64,000 nt of DNA from Chondrosia reniformis (GCA_947172415.1 OX359190.1:620001-684000); one strand, 5' to 3'. Positions 46,101-58,015 are shown, numbered from the stretch's first letter. The notes: generated from the letters alone by a model not told the origin. A program made the numbers and translations.

Positions 46101-49100
46101 CCACTATAGAACCTCCTCCTGACCTACAATCTGTAGAAACTGCTACAAGGGGTCAGAGTACATCAGAAGCAGTGACTGCTCTGGGTCAAACAGATGAGAG
46201 GAAGCTATTTGAAGCTTTTGACCAGATTGATAGTCATGTGGAGTCACATGAAATTAGAGAAATACACAGAAAAATTATGATGCAGTTGTCCAATCTTTTG
46301 GATGAGATCACACAAAAAGAATTTCAATGTATCCGTTCTAGTTTGCAATCTGGATGTGAATGGAAATTGGGAATTAGTTTAGATATTCCTGATACAACTA
46401 AAGAATTGCAGACATTTATTGCAGACTGGACCACTCCAATAGATGTTCGCATGATTGAGTATGTGGAAGAAGCTATTGAAGATGAAGAGAAGAAGAAGAG
46501 ACTTGTAGAAGCTCTAAAGAATCATAGAGATGAGCTGAAATCATTTTCAGAAAAGAGCCTTAAATATTTAAAGGAGCAGGGAGTGAAACTTGTGAATCGA
46601 AAAGACTTTACTTCCCTGAAGCCAGAAGAATACCTCCTCAGGGAGTTATTCAGATTGCAAAAGTACCTACAAATCGATCCATGTTTGTTTGAAGGATTCA
46701 TTGTCAAGGTTAGTAGATAAGATTATACTCATCGGAATTAATAATAATTACAAATGTGGTGTGTGGTACAGTGTGTTGTACAGTGAATCCTTGGTTATTC
46801 AAACCTAATCGGGCAAATGTGATTTTGTTGGGATGAGTGAAAGTGAAGTATTTTGGATGGCGATTCTATAATATGTAATCTTAATCGCATACCGTCGGGA
46901 CTGACCTAGTATATTCAATTAAGCAATATACCTACCTTATAGCGGGAAAATTGGGTGAGGACTTAAATTTGGCGAGTAGTTTGAAGCTCATCAAATTTAA
47001 TTCTTCACCAAATTCGCGAATGCAGCTTATCGATTTTGAACGTAATGATATGTTACGGGGCAATCCGTCAAATATTAAACTTGCCAAATGCTAAAATCGG
47101 ACATTTCGCCAAATATATTACCCGCCAAATTTTCCCACTATATACGGTATTCGATTATTCATATTGCGGTATTTTGCATTGTAATACGTTTTCCTATAAT
47201 TGTGTAACTACGCTAGTGCATAACTCATTAACAATTGATTTTATTAGATTGCTGACTGGCAGATGCATACATCCGTTAATTTTATAATAGTTGCTGTGGT
47301 GTGTCTATTATTGCTTGTATGTTGAGAATTATTATTGAATTTAAAAAGTGAACGAACTTGTGTTCTGGTAGCAGAGATTATTCGAAGGTTCTGTTGACGT
47401 TTAGAGGTATTTCGGACGACGGACGACAGATAATAAATGAACTTTGTTACATTTGAAGGTCCCACCGAGATATCTGTCGGTCTGTTAAGGTTTTGCAAAA
47501 TGGAGGAAGAGACGATTGGTTATACGTGTACATTGAGTTCGCGTAGAGTGACTACAGCGAGGATAAAGGACATAGCCACGTGTCTGGGACTGCCTACAGA
47601 TGCGACTAAAGACGATCTACTCAGCATGATTGAGTCCAAGTTAGCGGAGGGTGGTAGTGAGCCGCAGAATGTTCAGGTGACAGTTTCGGGAAGGAAGCTG
47701 ACATTGGTGGACGAATCAGGTGTTTTCCTTGATGTCAAGACAAATTTGGAAGGAGCTTTAATTTAGATACAGGCGAGAATGGAACGCAAGCTTTAGAACA
47801 GCCGCTTATTGAAGAAGAGGAAGAAAGTCTAGCGACATTAAAAGAAGAAAACGTTCGTTTGAAAGCATAACTTCAGGAAAGTGAAGAGGAAATCATGTCA
47901 CAGAAGGAACAGTACAAGCAGCTCTGGAGGATGAACTGTGAGCAATTAACGGAACATAATATAATCGTGGAGAAGAAGGATGCTGAAATAGACGCACTAC
48001 GGAAAAGGTTAGAACGGTTAGATGTAGCTAGATCAGGTACCATAGAATCATCCAGTTTTAGGGATCTAAGACCTACTAGTTCAGATGGGCCACAGCATCG
48101 AGGTAAGGCCCCCCAGTAGACCCATACGTAGGGGATAACAGTGGCCTCACCTTGACGATTGGTTGCCAACTTTTGAGCGAGCGGCAGTTTGGAACAAATG
48201 GACAGAGGGGGAGTCCTTGTTGCAGCTTGCTGGTCATTTGAGAGGTAGGGCATTGCAGGAGTGGAATCTTTTATCTGAGGCACAGCAAACCACCTAAAGA
48301 AAGCCGTGGAAGCCCTCAGGACAAGGTTGGATTCTGGAAACCAGACATTAGCTGTCCAAGATTTCTGTCACTCAAATCAGAAGGAAACTGAACCCGTGAC
48401 AGACTTTATTAGACGGTTGGAGCATACCTACCAACTTGCATATGGGCATGACCGAATGCACCCTGAGACCAGAGACACATTGTTGTGTAGCCAGCTTAAA
48501 GATGGACTCTTGCCTGATTTCATGAAAGCCCCAGTAGTATCAGGTGCCGGTAATTATCAAGAGCTGTGCATTGCTGCTAAGAATGAAGAAAATCGTCAGG
48601 CCATAATTCGGAGGAGTAGCAATACTGGAGGTTTGACGTAAAGAGTAAAGAAAGGAATAAATTTGGAGCAGTCAGACACTGTTAACACTTTTGACCCCCA
48701 CATACATGACAGCGGCTCTTCTAAATCCCAAAGAACCTGTTACAACTGTGGGAAGATCGGTCATTGGGAACAAAAGAGAGCACTGTGCAGCCAAATCAGA
48801 AAAAGTCACCTAACACTCAAACTGTTACAGTAAGCAAATCAAATCCGGAGCAGGACACATCGTCAGATACTGTACCCCCCATGGATCTGTTGTTTTCTGA
48901 CTGAAGCTCAGACACTGAAACGTGCCTAGTCCTGGTGAAGGACCAAGGGAGCAGTTTAAAATATGCCAGGATTGAAATTCAGGGAGTTTCTTGTGCAGGT
49001 GCTACCGATACTGGTTCAGATATTACTATCGTAGGAGGAGAACTATTCCGTAAACTAGCATCAGTAGCCAGGCTTCGCAAGAGGGACTTTAAGAAGGCAG

Positions 49101-52100
49101 ACAAATGACCAGTCGCCTACAACAGACAGACATTTCGTCTGCACGGTTGAATGGATCTTTGCATTACCTTTGATGGTACAGAGATGATTACACCAGTCTA
49201 CATTAAAATGGATGTTAAAGAGCAGTTGTTGCTGTCAGAAGGTGTGTGTCGACAACTAGGGATAGTGAGCTAGCTGATGATGTTGGGACTGCTGTGGAGA
49301 TTAATGTTGCAATGGATGCTGCTCACATGCCTACCTCCTCAGCAGTTTCTCATCAAGAAGGGACTACAATATGCACAGAACATTCCCAAGAGCATATTGA
49401 ATGGCGCAGACAACAACTGATAGATGTGTTGCAGAAGCAGCAAATGGCTGTAACCAAAGGTCAGAAGGTCCAGCTGGTTGAATCTCTCGTGGAGTTACAT
49501 GATGCATTCTGTCTAGAGCCAGGGGAGAGACAGATATAATACAATTCCAGATAGACACAGGAGATGCAGAACCAAGTTGTCATTAAGCCATCAAATAGCC
49601 CATGGGCCAGCCCTGTAGTTTTGGTGAGGAAAAAGGATGGGACACTACGAAGTACAAGCTACCGAAGTTGTCATTATCAACGATTTTGAAGAACAAGGTT
49701 AAGATCCTTCAGTCCCTTGTTTAATGAGTTTGCTACACAATAAAATTTAGAAAAATCACCGCAAATTCAGGAGTACTTTATAAGCTGAGAAATAAATACA
49801 CCATAGGCTGGGGCAACAGATATTACTATCTAGGTGGGGATAATTTCAAAATTAAAATCCCCTCTTTTGTCATGATGTTATGACAGAAAACAATAATTGA
49901 TAGACAACATAGGAAGCTAATTTTGGTTGGTCTCTTAAAATATTCATAATATAATCTATATATAATAAATGAATTAAACAATTATTAAATTGAAGTTTTG
50001 AGGTTATTATGTGCTGTCTGTATACTGATTTGTCTTTAACTACACACTTGTGCATGTGTAGCTGGCAGCCATCATTTTAAAACTTTTTTGTAGTCCTGGC
50101 TGGAGCCCTACCTAGAAGCCATTGATAAACATGGATCTGTTTTTTTGAATGTGGTCAGATGTGTCATCATAGGCTCCTCTGCTGTGGGGAAGACCAGCTT
50201 GAAGTACCTTCTGGCATACAACCAGTCAAAAGAGAGCAACACAAGTACCAGTGTGCTTGAGGGACCTGAAGTGGTAGCCGTCACTTCAGAACAGTTCCTG
50301 GTGGAAGAAGGGTCCTCTGTGTGGACCTTAGTCACAGATTCCGAAATGGAGGGCTCAATTCGTAGAATAGTCCAGGAAAAGGAATATGACAAGATGGAGG
50401 CATACCCTGTCATTAGCGATCCAGGAGATCATGGCAGTCTGGCAGAAGAAAATAAAATCATTGAGAAGCTAGTTTTGCCCCCTGCTGAAATGGAAGTACC
50501 TCCTCACTCCTCAATTCCAACTGACACTCCTAGTGTCACACCCACCAAAAAGGACATACCCCCTCCAATGGCCACACCCCCTCCAGTGTGTAGCCCACTT
50601 GATGAAGCTAGCAAGGCAAAGGCTAGTCTGATCAAAGCTCGCGAAGAAGTATTGGAGAATACAAATCTGTCCGATTTGAAGTTGAAGGAAAAGACATTTG
50701 TTCACCTCTTAGACACTGGAGGACAGCCAACATTTCAAGATTCCCTTCCATTTCTGCTCACATTACCAGCTACTTACATTCAAGTGTTCAATTCTTCTAA
50801 AGAGCTCAGCCAACCAGTGGAGCTCACCTACCGACCAGACAGCCAGACCTGCGAGTCACTTCCATGTTCCGAGAGTGTTTGGGATATGATACAACACTCA
50901 CTCTCTAGTATCTATGTCACGTCGTTAAGGCAGCCAGAGCTACCGTCTGAAGTAAAGTTGCCAAATCTTCAGATATTTCATGTGGCCACATTTAAGGATG
51001 CCTTGTTGGCTATGCCGAATCACAGAGAAGCTCTAGAGAAGATTAAGGCTCAGTTTAAAGGTCTTGAAGATAAGCCATACCATGAGCACCTCGTGTGTGA
51101 TCCAGAGAATGTAGCCTTCCTTGTCAACAACCTGATGTACCAGAATATCACGAATGAGTCAGACCTCAAAAAGGATCAGGATTACCTCAACAAGCTGCGC
51201 TCCCTTATTTCCTCAAAAAAAGGATGTGTGCAGCTCAAAATGCCAGTAATGTGGCTTCTCTTGGAACTTATCACTAAGAAAATCCCTCAAATCCTTCTCA
51301 GATATGATGTTTTACTGGAATTTTGCCTCGACAGCAAATATATTGACAGGGACTTGGCAGATCGACAGTTCCTAGCCATGCTTCGCTTGTTTCATCTCTT
51401 TGGCTTCTTTGCCTATTTTGAGCTAAAAGGTTCCTCCGAGTCCAATTGGGTGTGTACCAATACTGCCATTCTCTACAAGGAGATTTCAAAGCTCCTTGCA
51501 ATCCAGTATCATCCGGAGTTTCCAGTAGCTAAAGCTACAAGACGATATAAGCAGATGGGGATCATCGAGGTGGAAGATCATGAAGATCTGTTTGCAGAAG
51601 TAGGGATCAGACCAGATATCCCAAGTGAATGGCTTTTAGAAGTTCTCCATTTTGTGAATCTCTCAGCTAAAGTACAGCCAGGAGAGTACTTCCTCCCCAT
51701 AGTCCTGCCCTATGGTACCACTCCAGTTCCAGACTTCCCTGTAGTTAGGAGCATCTGCTTTGCCTACAATTTCAGAAAGAAAAAATTCAGTAAGGATTTG
51801 CTGGATCTTCCTCGAGGTATTTTTTGCAAGTTGGCTGTTCATTTAGCAGACAAAAAGGATTGGATGGCTTGCCCTGAGGAATCGGATAGATCTACCATTA
51901 GGTTCCTGTTTGGCAGCCTTGAGGTATATCTGATGGAGAAGCCTGGAAGGAATGAGGTAGCCATTTTCAACAGTGAGGGCACCCTCACTAATAACAGCCA
52001 AGCTGATCACTTAAAATATCTACATGAGAGCTGCAAGCTTATTAAGAAGGATCTAGAAGAAGGTATTCAAAAAGTCAGTCAATCACTGATGGGAGGAGAG

Positions 52101-53444
52101 TTCCTTAAAAGGGTTAACCTCCATATTGGCTTCCTGTGCAATTGTGGCAAGGGCACAACTCACTTAGCAACCCTCTCTGAGAACTTTGTACTTCGCTGTT
52201 CTAGACCAAAGGGAAAGCCGAGGAAATCTGACGTAAGATGGAAAATCTGGTGTCAACCAGTTGGAGTGGATGATGCAATGGTGAGTTAAGCAGCTATTGC
52301 TACATTTATATGACACAGTGTTTATTATATTAAAATGGAGTCAAAGATACATTTCCCATGTCACTTTTGTACTAGTTTTAGCAATTTGATCATGAATATC
52401 TGCTCTTTGTTGTACAGTTTGCCCTAAAACCCTATTCTGCAAGTCAAGATCAGTATTTGGTCCTGGAAGGGAAAACCGAATCCCAGCAAGGTGTAAGAAG
52501 TAGTGTCGTTGCCAAGACTGGTCAAATGACCGATTTCAAAAGTTAGTCATATACTGTTGTGTATCTGCTTGTATTTATAGCATATTCATTTACCAAATAT
52601 CCCTTTGTATACCAGCAGGTTGTTAGAGGTGATGGTGAGTACATATTCACTGCAACATACCAATAATACATTTGGTATAATAATAACTTGCTGCTCAGGA
52701 CCGAACTCCTAGACAAACAGGGGGATCCCCCTGCATACAAGCCTGACATATAAGCAACCAGTAGCCTTAGCTGCTAGCTAGCAAGCATGAGATAGAGGTC
52801 CTCCTTGTGCACGCCAGAAATGGGGGGGGGGGGGGGGGGCATGCATAATACTTCATGCATGATGGTCAGGTGCAAGCAACCATTGCAGCATATTTTAATA
52901 ATTATAATTAAAGACACAATCAACATGTCATGAATGAGAAAGCATCACATGCTACATGTTAATCTATATGAGTTCCACTTTGAGACCCCTTGTCTTGGAG
53001 CTGCATATGGGCCTGAATATATGCTCATATATTCACTGTATACAACTAAGATGTGAACCAGATACATTATGTCAGTTAACTGCCTCATGATGTTGTAATG
53101 ATTGTTGTTATTTCATGTGTTGTGTAGATGTTCCGGACAATTGGAAAGACACGATACAATCCAAACACTGGATCTACCTGTTGGGCAACCTCTCTGTTGA
53201 CAGGATAGTGGATCACCTCTTCCAGGGAGTGGATGGAAAGCCACTAATCACTCTACAAGTTTATCGGGAGATTAGGAAGACAAAAAGCATAATGGAGGCA
53301 AACACGATCTTCCTTCTCCACCTGTTGACCACTGGTACAGTGGAGAGCTTGTATCTGTTTGGTAAAGTACTCCAGCAGACATCAGATGACTATCCCATTC
53401 ATGAAGAGATTCTTGAGAAACTGAAAAGTGATTTCCCACTTTAA
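43134..53444 (+). CDS. Gene G: CARD-DED-DED-Roc/COR GTPase-CARD, complete
   Basis: Exons 43134-43152, 43405-43728, 43771-44430, 46110-46708, 50094-52280, 52418-52541 and 53128-53444 sum to 4230 nt, 1409 residues, open throughout. Layout: CARD-like about 8-112; Pro-Ser-Gly-Thr-His repeat linker 115-187; DED-like 1 about 190-334; DED-like 2 335-534; GTPase 535-1263 with P-loop GSSAVGKTS at about 561-569, [12 protein letters not shown]4-like ATFKD, and COR-like HLFGFFAYFELKG and WVCTNTAILYKEI; linker 1264-1304; CARD-like 1305-1409. Death-fold exons have phase-1 borders. A decayed exon scrap (about 44902-45011) lies in the intron after DED 1. The intron before the GTPase exon holds a broken LTR element. 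A nucleotide-gated signalling scaffold is inferred. Confidence 0.8.
43768..43977 (+). repeat. Coding minisatellite, 24-bp unit x about 8.7
   Basis: Tandem 24-bp units (TCAGGGACACACCCTCCCTC and CTCCA) lie at the start of the first DED exon of gene G and encode SGTHPPSP. The first unit supplies the splice acceptor (ATATCAG). It is related in sequence to the 33-bp array in gene B but has a different unit length. Confidence 0.88.
44431..46109. other. Gene G intron with decayed exon remnants
   Basis: Mostly AT-rich. At 44902-45011 lies a remnant matching the end of DED-like exons (NPEEYLLSEL), and 45012-45170 matches the extension seen in genes A and F (AGATGATTACAGTATAAGAA, GACCATTTTGCTGTGGATGT) in decayed form. 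About 45700-45935 is related to 27690-27975 in gene D, with a CRE-like GTGACGTCATA. Confidence 0.6.
46925..47150. mobile_element. MITE-like repeat with TATAGCGGGAAAATT ends
   Basis: TATAGCGGGAAAATTGGGTG at the left is answered by CGCCAAATTTTCCCACTATA at the right. The interior repeats CAAATTT/AAATTTGGCGAG. Same broad family as 11888-12115. It lies in the long intron of gene G just before the LTR element. Borders approximate. Confidence 0.6.
47450..49660 (+). mobile_element. Broken Gypsy/Ty3-type LTR retroelement, 5' part
   Basis: A fossil. Recognisable parts in order are a gag-like region (about 47500-48640), a zinc-knuckle trace (about 48735-48780), an aspartic-protease region (about 48960-49080) and the beginning of a reverse-transcriptase region (about 49560-49650). 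The rest of pol and the 3' end are absent, and I could not recognise terminal repeats. It has several breaks and appears inactive; moderately old. It lies on the same strand as gene G within its intron. Nothing recognisable lies between 49700 and 50093. Confidence 0.75.
52542..53127. other. Last intron of gene G
   Basis: No gene seen. It contains an 18-base run of G at 52822-52839 and several ATGCATG-rich stretches (CATGCATAATACTTCATGCA). The G run is the only such homopolymer in the window and could form a quadruplex or be an assembly artefact. Confidence 0.6.
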
Positions 53445-53888
53445 GTGCACATTCCAAAATTGACCTCTGCATGTCTGTGACCTTGTCAGCTATATAGGCC
53501 ATTATGTTAAATATTTTTTGTAATATTTCCATTCCTTCAATACATTATTTTATATTGAGTTTCATATTTATTGAGTGTACCTGCACAGCTGTTACAGAAA
53601 AGCTTTTCTATGAATTACTGCTTTTGTGAATTTTTCCTGACCTTCAGAATTGAGTATAGATTACTATAAGCTATTACTTAAGTTGCGTTTTCTTCCACAT
53701 TTACACAAGTCAAGTTAAATATATGCTGGCATTGAAATGATTTGGAAAATGGTCCTATACCGAATTCCAAAAATTTTGTATGAGCCTACTCATATAACTA
53801 GGAGATTCTGCATGCATCACTTCTCAGCAGCTCTTTATCAACAAGGACATATATTATATAGTGTATTAATTGCGCAATCTTTGTAGAA

Positions 53889-56800
53889 ATGGCGCGCCTA
53901 CCGTATCTAGCAGTGACCTTGCTCTTGCTGGTCACTCCTGTAGCTGACTGTACGTATCACGGAGATATCTGTCCAAACCCTTGTAAGTTTATCTGCTCTC
54001 AGCAGGTAATACTATACAGTAACACCTTCTCCTCGCCTCTCCATCAGGTCTGCTCTTTGATGATGTACCGAAGTGTCACACATTCAAGGTAAGCTAAATA
54101 GAGTTATAATACTCTAAATAGTGCTATTAAATGACATATACAATTGTGTAGTAATAAAACGTTATTATTAAAGTTAGTCCCTTCTTGTAATTCTGATGTG
54201 TGAGTGTACATTATAATTAACTAGCTGCTCTTCATATTTGGGTTGTATATATTAGTGATGTAGTATAATGACTTGGTCTGTAGTAGTAGGGATCATTGCT
54301 GTGGTATTTATAGCAGCTGTCCTGCGTTTGATTATTGATTCTTCCATGTTTCCATTATTTATGTATTTGAATTGACACTGTTCAGTTAGTGAGTACAGCT
54401 CATCACGTTAAACATGTACCAGCTGTTCACATGTCATGTGATTGTGTAATACTAGACAGTGTTGCAGTCAAGTACTTGTTATACATTGTTTAGTCTCCTC
54501 GGAATAAAGTTGTAATATGCTATTCTGGAATGGACCAGTGGTCAATGGACGCCATTTTGAAGGCGTGGTCTACCACGCATGTGACCATAGAACCTCCCAA
54601 GGAAGGAGTAGAGATTGTAACCGGTAGCAACTACTCGGAAGTGTCCAAACTGCTTGAAGGGTCATTGTGGGATATGTTTTATCCAACAATATTTCCTGAA
54701 ACTTCGTCGAGAAGAATTCCAACATTTGAGACAACTTGTGTTGGATTGAAGAGTACAAAGAGCATGATTGAAAAAGTGTGCGTCGTTGAAATTGGTAAGC
54801 ACCTTTGTTGTAGGAATTTCATGTCAGATGGATTATGGGATGGGAATCTTCAGTGGGAGGAGGAGTGTGGTATGCATCATGTGACCTGTTTACTTAATTG
54901 GTTTGTGTTTCCAGTTCGCTTTAGACACTTGTTCCTTCTACTAACTGGAATTGGACTCTTCTTTGTGGCACCAAGGCTCTGCAGGTATGTCATGTGACAT
55001 TGTGTGGAAGTCATGTGATGTGACATTGAGTGGAAGTCATGTGACATCTGGTGGAAGTCATGTGATACTGGGTGGGAGTCATTATATTATTATAACTGAA
55101 GGTGTTTATGAGTATATTTCCGTCATTTAATGTCCTTATAATCCTATCCCTTCTCTCAGGAATGTGCCCCTCCAGTACAGTGCAGGAACATTGCTGGGAG
55201 TGTGTGGATCTGTGCTAATTCTAATATTCATTCTCAGTAAACTGGTTCCTGGAAAAGTGAGTTTTTATAACCTGTGAACGTATACAGTGGAACCCTGGCA
55301 GCCTAGCACAGAATTGCTAAATTTAAAATCACCATTTTTGAGGCTAAATCATGTTACATAACCGTCCTTGCCAAATTTAAATTACACCAACATTTATCTT
55401 GCCTGTTTAGAGGCAAAATCACCAAATTTTTGGACCACAAGTATTTCCGGCTATATGTTCAAGGAGGTCTCCATAGAGATATCTGATAATTGTTGAAATT
55501 GAAGAAAAGTAATTTGAAATCCTAAGATTTGGCTCTAATAATACTTCAGAAAGTGGTTGCTTTGAAATAAAGACTACATATGTCTACTTTACACACATAC
55601 AGTCAATATATTTTGTGTTTTATTGAATTTCAAGAGAAATTTATTTAACTGTTAAATATTAAATTACATATATATAACTACATTCACATAACTATATTCA
55701 TAACTACATTCACACATAACTACATACAAATGAAATGTACATAGAGGATTGGAAAGTGATCCGGTCTACATTGCACCAGCAACACCTTCTACTATTAAAT
55801 TATGTGATGTAATTTATCCTTGTTTCCATATTTAGAAATATGGTGCCTATGCATTCCTCACATTTGGTTGGTCGACTGCCGCCTACTTTGCTTCACTAAT
55901 GTTGGCCAATCTAACAGAATGGATTGCCAGCTACTGGCACTGGATAACGTTGTACGTGCTCCTCTCCGGAATTGTCAGCTTTGCCTACTGTTACTGGGTA
56001 GGACCTGTCACCAGTGAACGGTACTAACTTTACATACATATATATGAAAATCTATTTCTATTTATTGCTGATGAAGACCTACGGGTAGCATAGTGACTAG
56101 ACTGGCATTGAATCATCATATCTCTCAGGTAGTTACAATCTTCTTCCTCAAAGCTAAATTGGTGAACTCTTTTTAGTGTGATTTATAAACACTTGTGGTT
56201 GGGCTATCTTTACTAATTTCAGTAATTAACAATCATTATTATTATTTTTGTATATAATGGCTCTATATGAATGAAACTATTTGTGTAATGAATTTGAATA
56301 TCACTTGTGGTTGGGCTAATGAATATCATTCATTGTGTTCCACTTTCTCCATCAGGTCCCTCTCCATTATCCAGTGGACCCTCCAAACGGTCTCACTCCT
56401 GCTGATTTATCTGTCCTTCCAGCCGGAGGTGCTGTCAGTGTCTGTTGGAGTGATGATTGTGTCTGTGTATAATTGTCCATCCTTTGTTAAGCGCTGGTTT
56501 GCCATCAAAAGGTGAGATATTTCAGATCTTAATTATGAACTGATATGAGACAATTCATGGCTGTAGTACATAGGTGTTGCTGGTGTAATGTAGACTGGAT
56601 CACATTCCAACCTTATATGTACATTTCATTTGTATGTAGTTGTGTGAATGTAGTTATGAATATAGTTATATGAATATAGTTATGAATATAGTTATGTGAA
56701 TGTAGTTATGAATATAGTTATGTGAATGTAGTTATGAATATAGTTATGTGAATGTAGTTATGAATATAGTTATGTGAATGTAGTTATGAATATAGTTATG

Positions 56801-57427
56801 TGAATGTAGTTATATGCTATTTCCGCCAAAGAAGAAGTTATTGACTTCAGAAGAGTATAAAGTAGAAGGAATTAAAGAGACTGCGAAGGCACTTAAAGAG
56901 CTCAGAGAATACTGCAAGACCAATGAAGATTATAATTCCGTCTCAAGACTCAAATCTAGTAGAAAGTATGTCTTCTGGTGGAGCAGTATCACTCAATATT
57001 ATACACGTTTCATATAATCACATGAGTAAATATCTTTGAGATGGTTAATAAGCACTACGTTTCACTACAGACAAACACAATGACCATTTTTGCATGACGT
57101 GACAAAATGAATACCTTACTGAAACACTGTCGTCATACGTGATGGTAATGTTGCCTTTAAAAGTGGGAGGAGATGTATCCATGACAACTGGGCCCAGCAT
57201 TCTACTCCCATTTTTATAAGACAAAGTAACTATGGCAACATGATCCACGCAACCAATCACTTACAATGCAGGTAGTGATTAGCTATCTTTCCCTCTCTTG
57301 TAGATTCATGAGGTTTCTTGATGGAGAGTATCACATCTCTTCTGATGAAATTGTAGCTTATGAGAGAGAGTATTCCTCCGAAGACGACTTAGATAGTTCA
57401 GACATTAGTGAATCAAGTGATAATTAG
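53889..57427 (+). CDS. NEMP1: NEMP1, nuclear envelope integral membrane protein (complete)
   Basis: Nine exons: 53889-53982, 54048-54088, 54494-54794, 54915-54984, 55160-55256, 55836-56020, 56356-56511, 56810-56965 and 57304-57427; 1224 nt, 407 residues, all phases compatible. Signal peptide (LLLLVTPVADC), lumenal domain (KVVICYSGMDQWS), five membrane segments (HLFLLLTGIGLFF, LLGVCGSVLILIFI, FLTFGWSTAAYFA, LYVLLSGIVSFAYC, WTLQTVSLLLIYL), then a nucleoplasmic tail with KKKLLTSEEYK, FMRFLDGEYHIS and an acidic end. NEMP proteins act at the inner nuclear membrane in nuclear stiffness and germline development. Exon 3 has lost the acceptor used by copy 1 (CTCAG to CTCGG), but TTTAG nine bases upstream keeps the frame. 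Exon 8 takes its acceptor from a tandem repeat. Confidence 0.93.
55676..55786 (+). repeat. Left arm of an inverted repeat in NEMP1 intron 5
   Basis: Runs from ATAACTACATTCACATAAC through ATGAAATGTACATAGAGGAT to CATTGCACCAGCAACACC. Its reverse complement, with a few changes, lies in intron 7 at about 56572-56690. Together the arms enclose exons 6 and 7. The same left arm exists in NEMP copy 1 (about 12330-12440), where the right arm is missing. Confidence 0.7.
56572..56690 (-). repeat. Right arm of an inverted repeat in NEMP1 intron 7
   Basis: GGTGTTGCTGGTGTAATGTA through ATGTACATTTCATTTGTATG to TAGTTGTGTGAATGTAGTTA is the reverse complement of 55676-55786. It continues into a tandem array. 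Probably two copies of one repeat inserted in opposite orientation, or the ends of one fold-back element. Confidence 0.7.
56644..56815 (+). repeat. 26-bp tandem repeat ending in a splice acceptor
   Basis: About six and a half copies of GTGAATGTAGTTATGAATAT plus AGTTAT. The last copy provides the acceptor GAATGTAG before exon 8 of NEMP1 at 56810, which is the only site giving the right phase. Confidence 0.8.
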
Positions 57428-58015
57428 TTTCTGTGCATGACATAGTTTTATTAATCAGGTGTTGTTTTATATTGTAAGATTTCCCTCTATATATCTATGT
57501 TTATTGTTCTTTCCAATAATAGACTATACTTACATACATATAGGTGGTGCTACTACATAAATAAAGCAATTAAAGATTGCAGAATGTAATTATTTTTATT
57601 AATGTGCCCAAGGCATGATGCCAACTGGTTATGGTTACAGGGTACAGTTGACTGGGAGCTGGTGCTATAGACAGCCGGCATCAATACAGGAATAGTAATT
57701 AAAGTATATAGTTTGTAAAGATTTTTTGAATAATGTAAATAAAATTGATATTAATGTAAATTCTGTAGTTATGTGTATATAATTCACTCTATATATATGC
57801 TTCACCTGTGTATTGAAATTGCTAGCTATCTTGTACATTATGTACAAATTAAAATTAAAATTAAAATTGGTAGCTATCTTATACATTATGTACTTAAAAT
57901 ATAACTCTACTGAAATATACTGAAATATACTGAAATATACTGAAATGTACTCAGGTCAATTGTGTGAATACACAAAAATAGAATATTAAACACTTTACTG
58001 CAAAAATATACAAGT
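57428..58015. other. AT-rich spacer between NEMP1 and PPCS
   Basis: 3' regions of two convergent genes. Contains short tandem repeats (AAATTAAAATT units near 57848 and CTGAAATATAC units at about 57908-57950). No gene seen. Confidence 0.6.

Noticed and set aside
50145-52289. NACHT or AAA-type ATPase
   Set aside because: The motif after the P-loop is DTGGQP as in Ras/Roc GTPases; no Walker B acidic cluster or NACHT signature is present.
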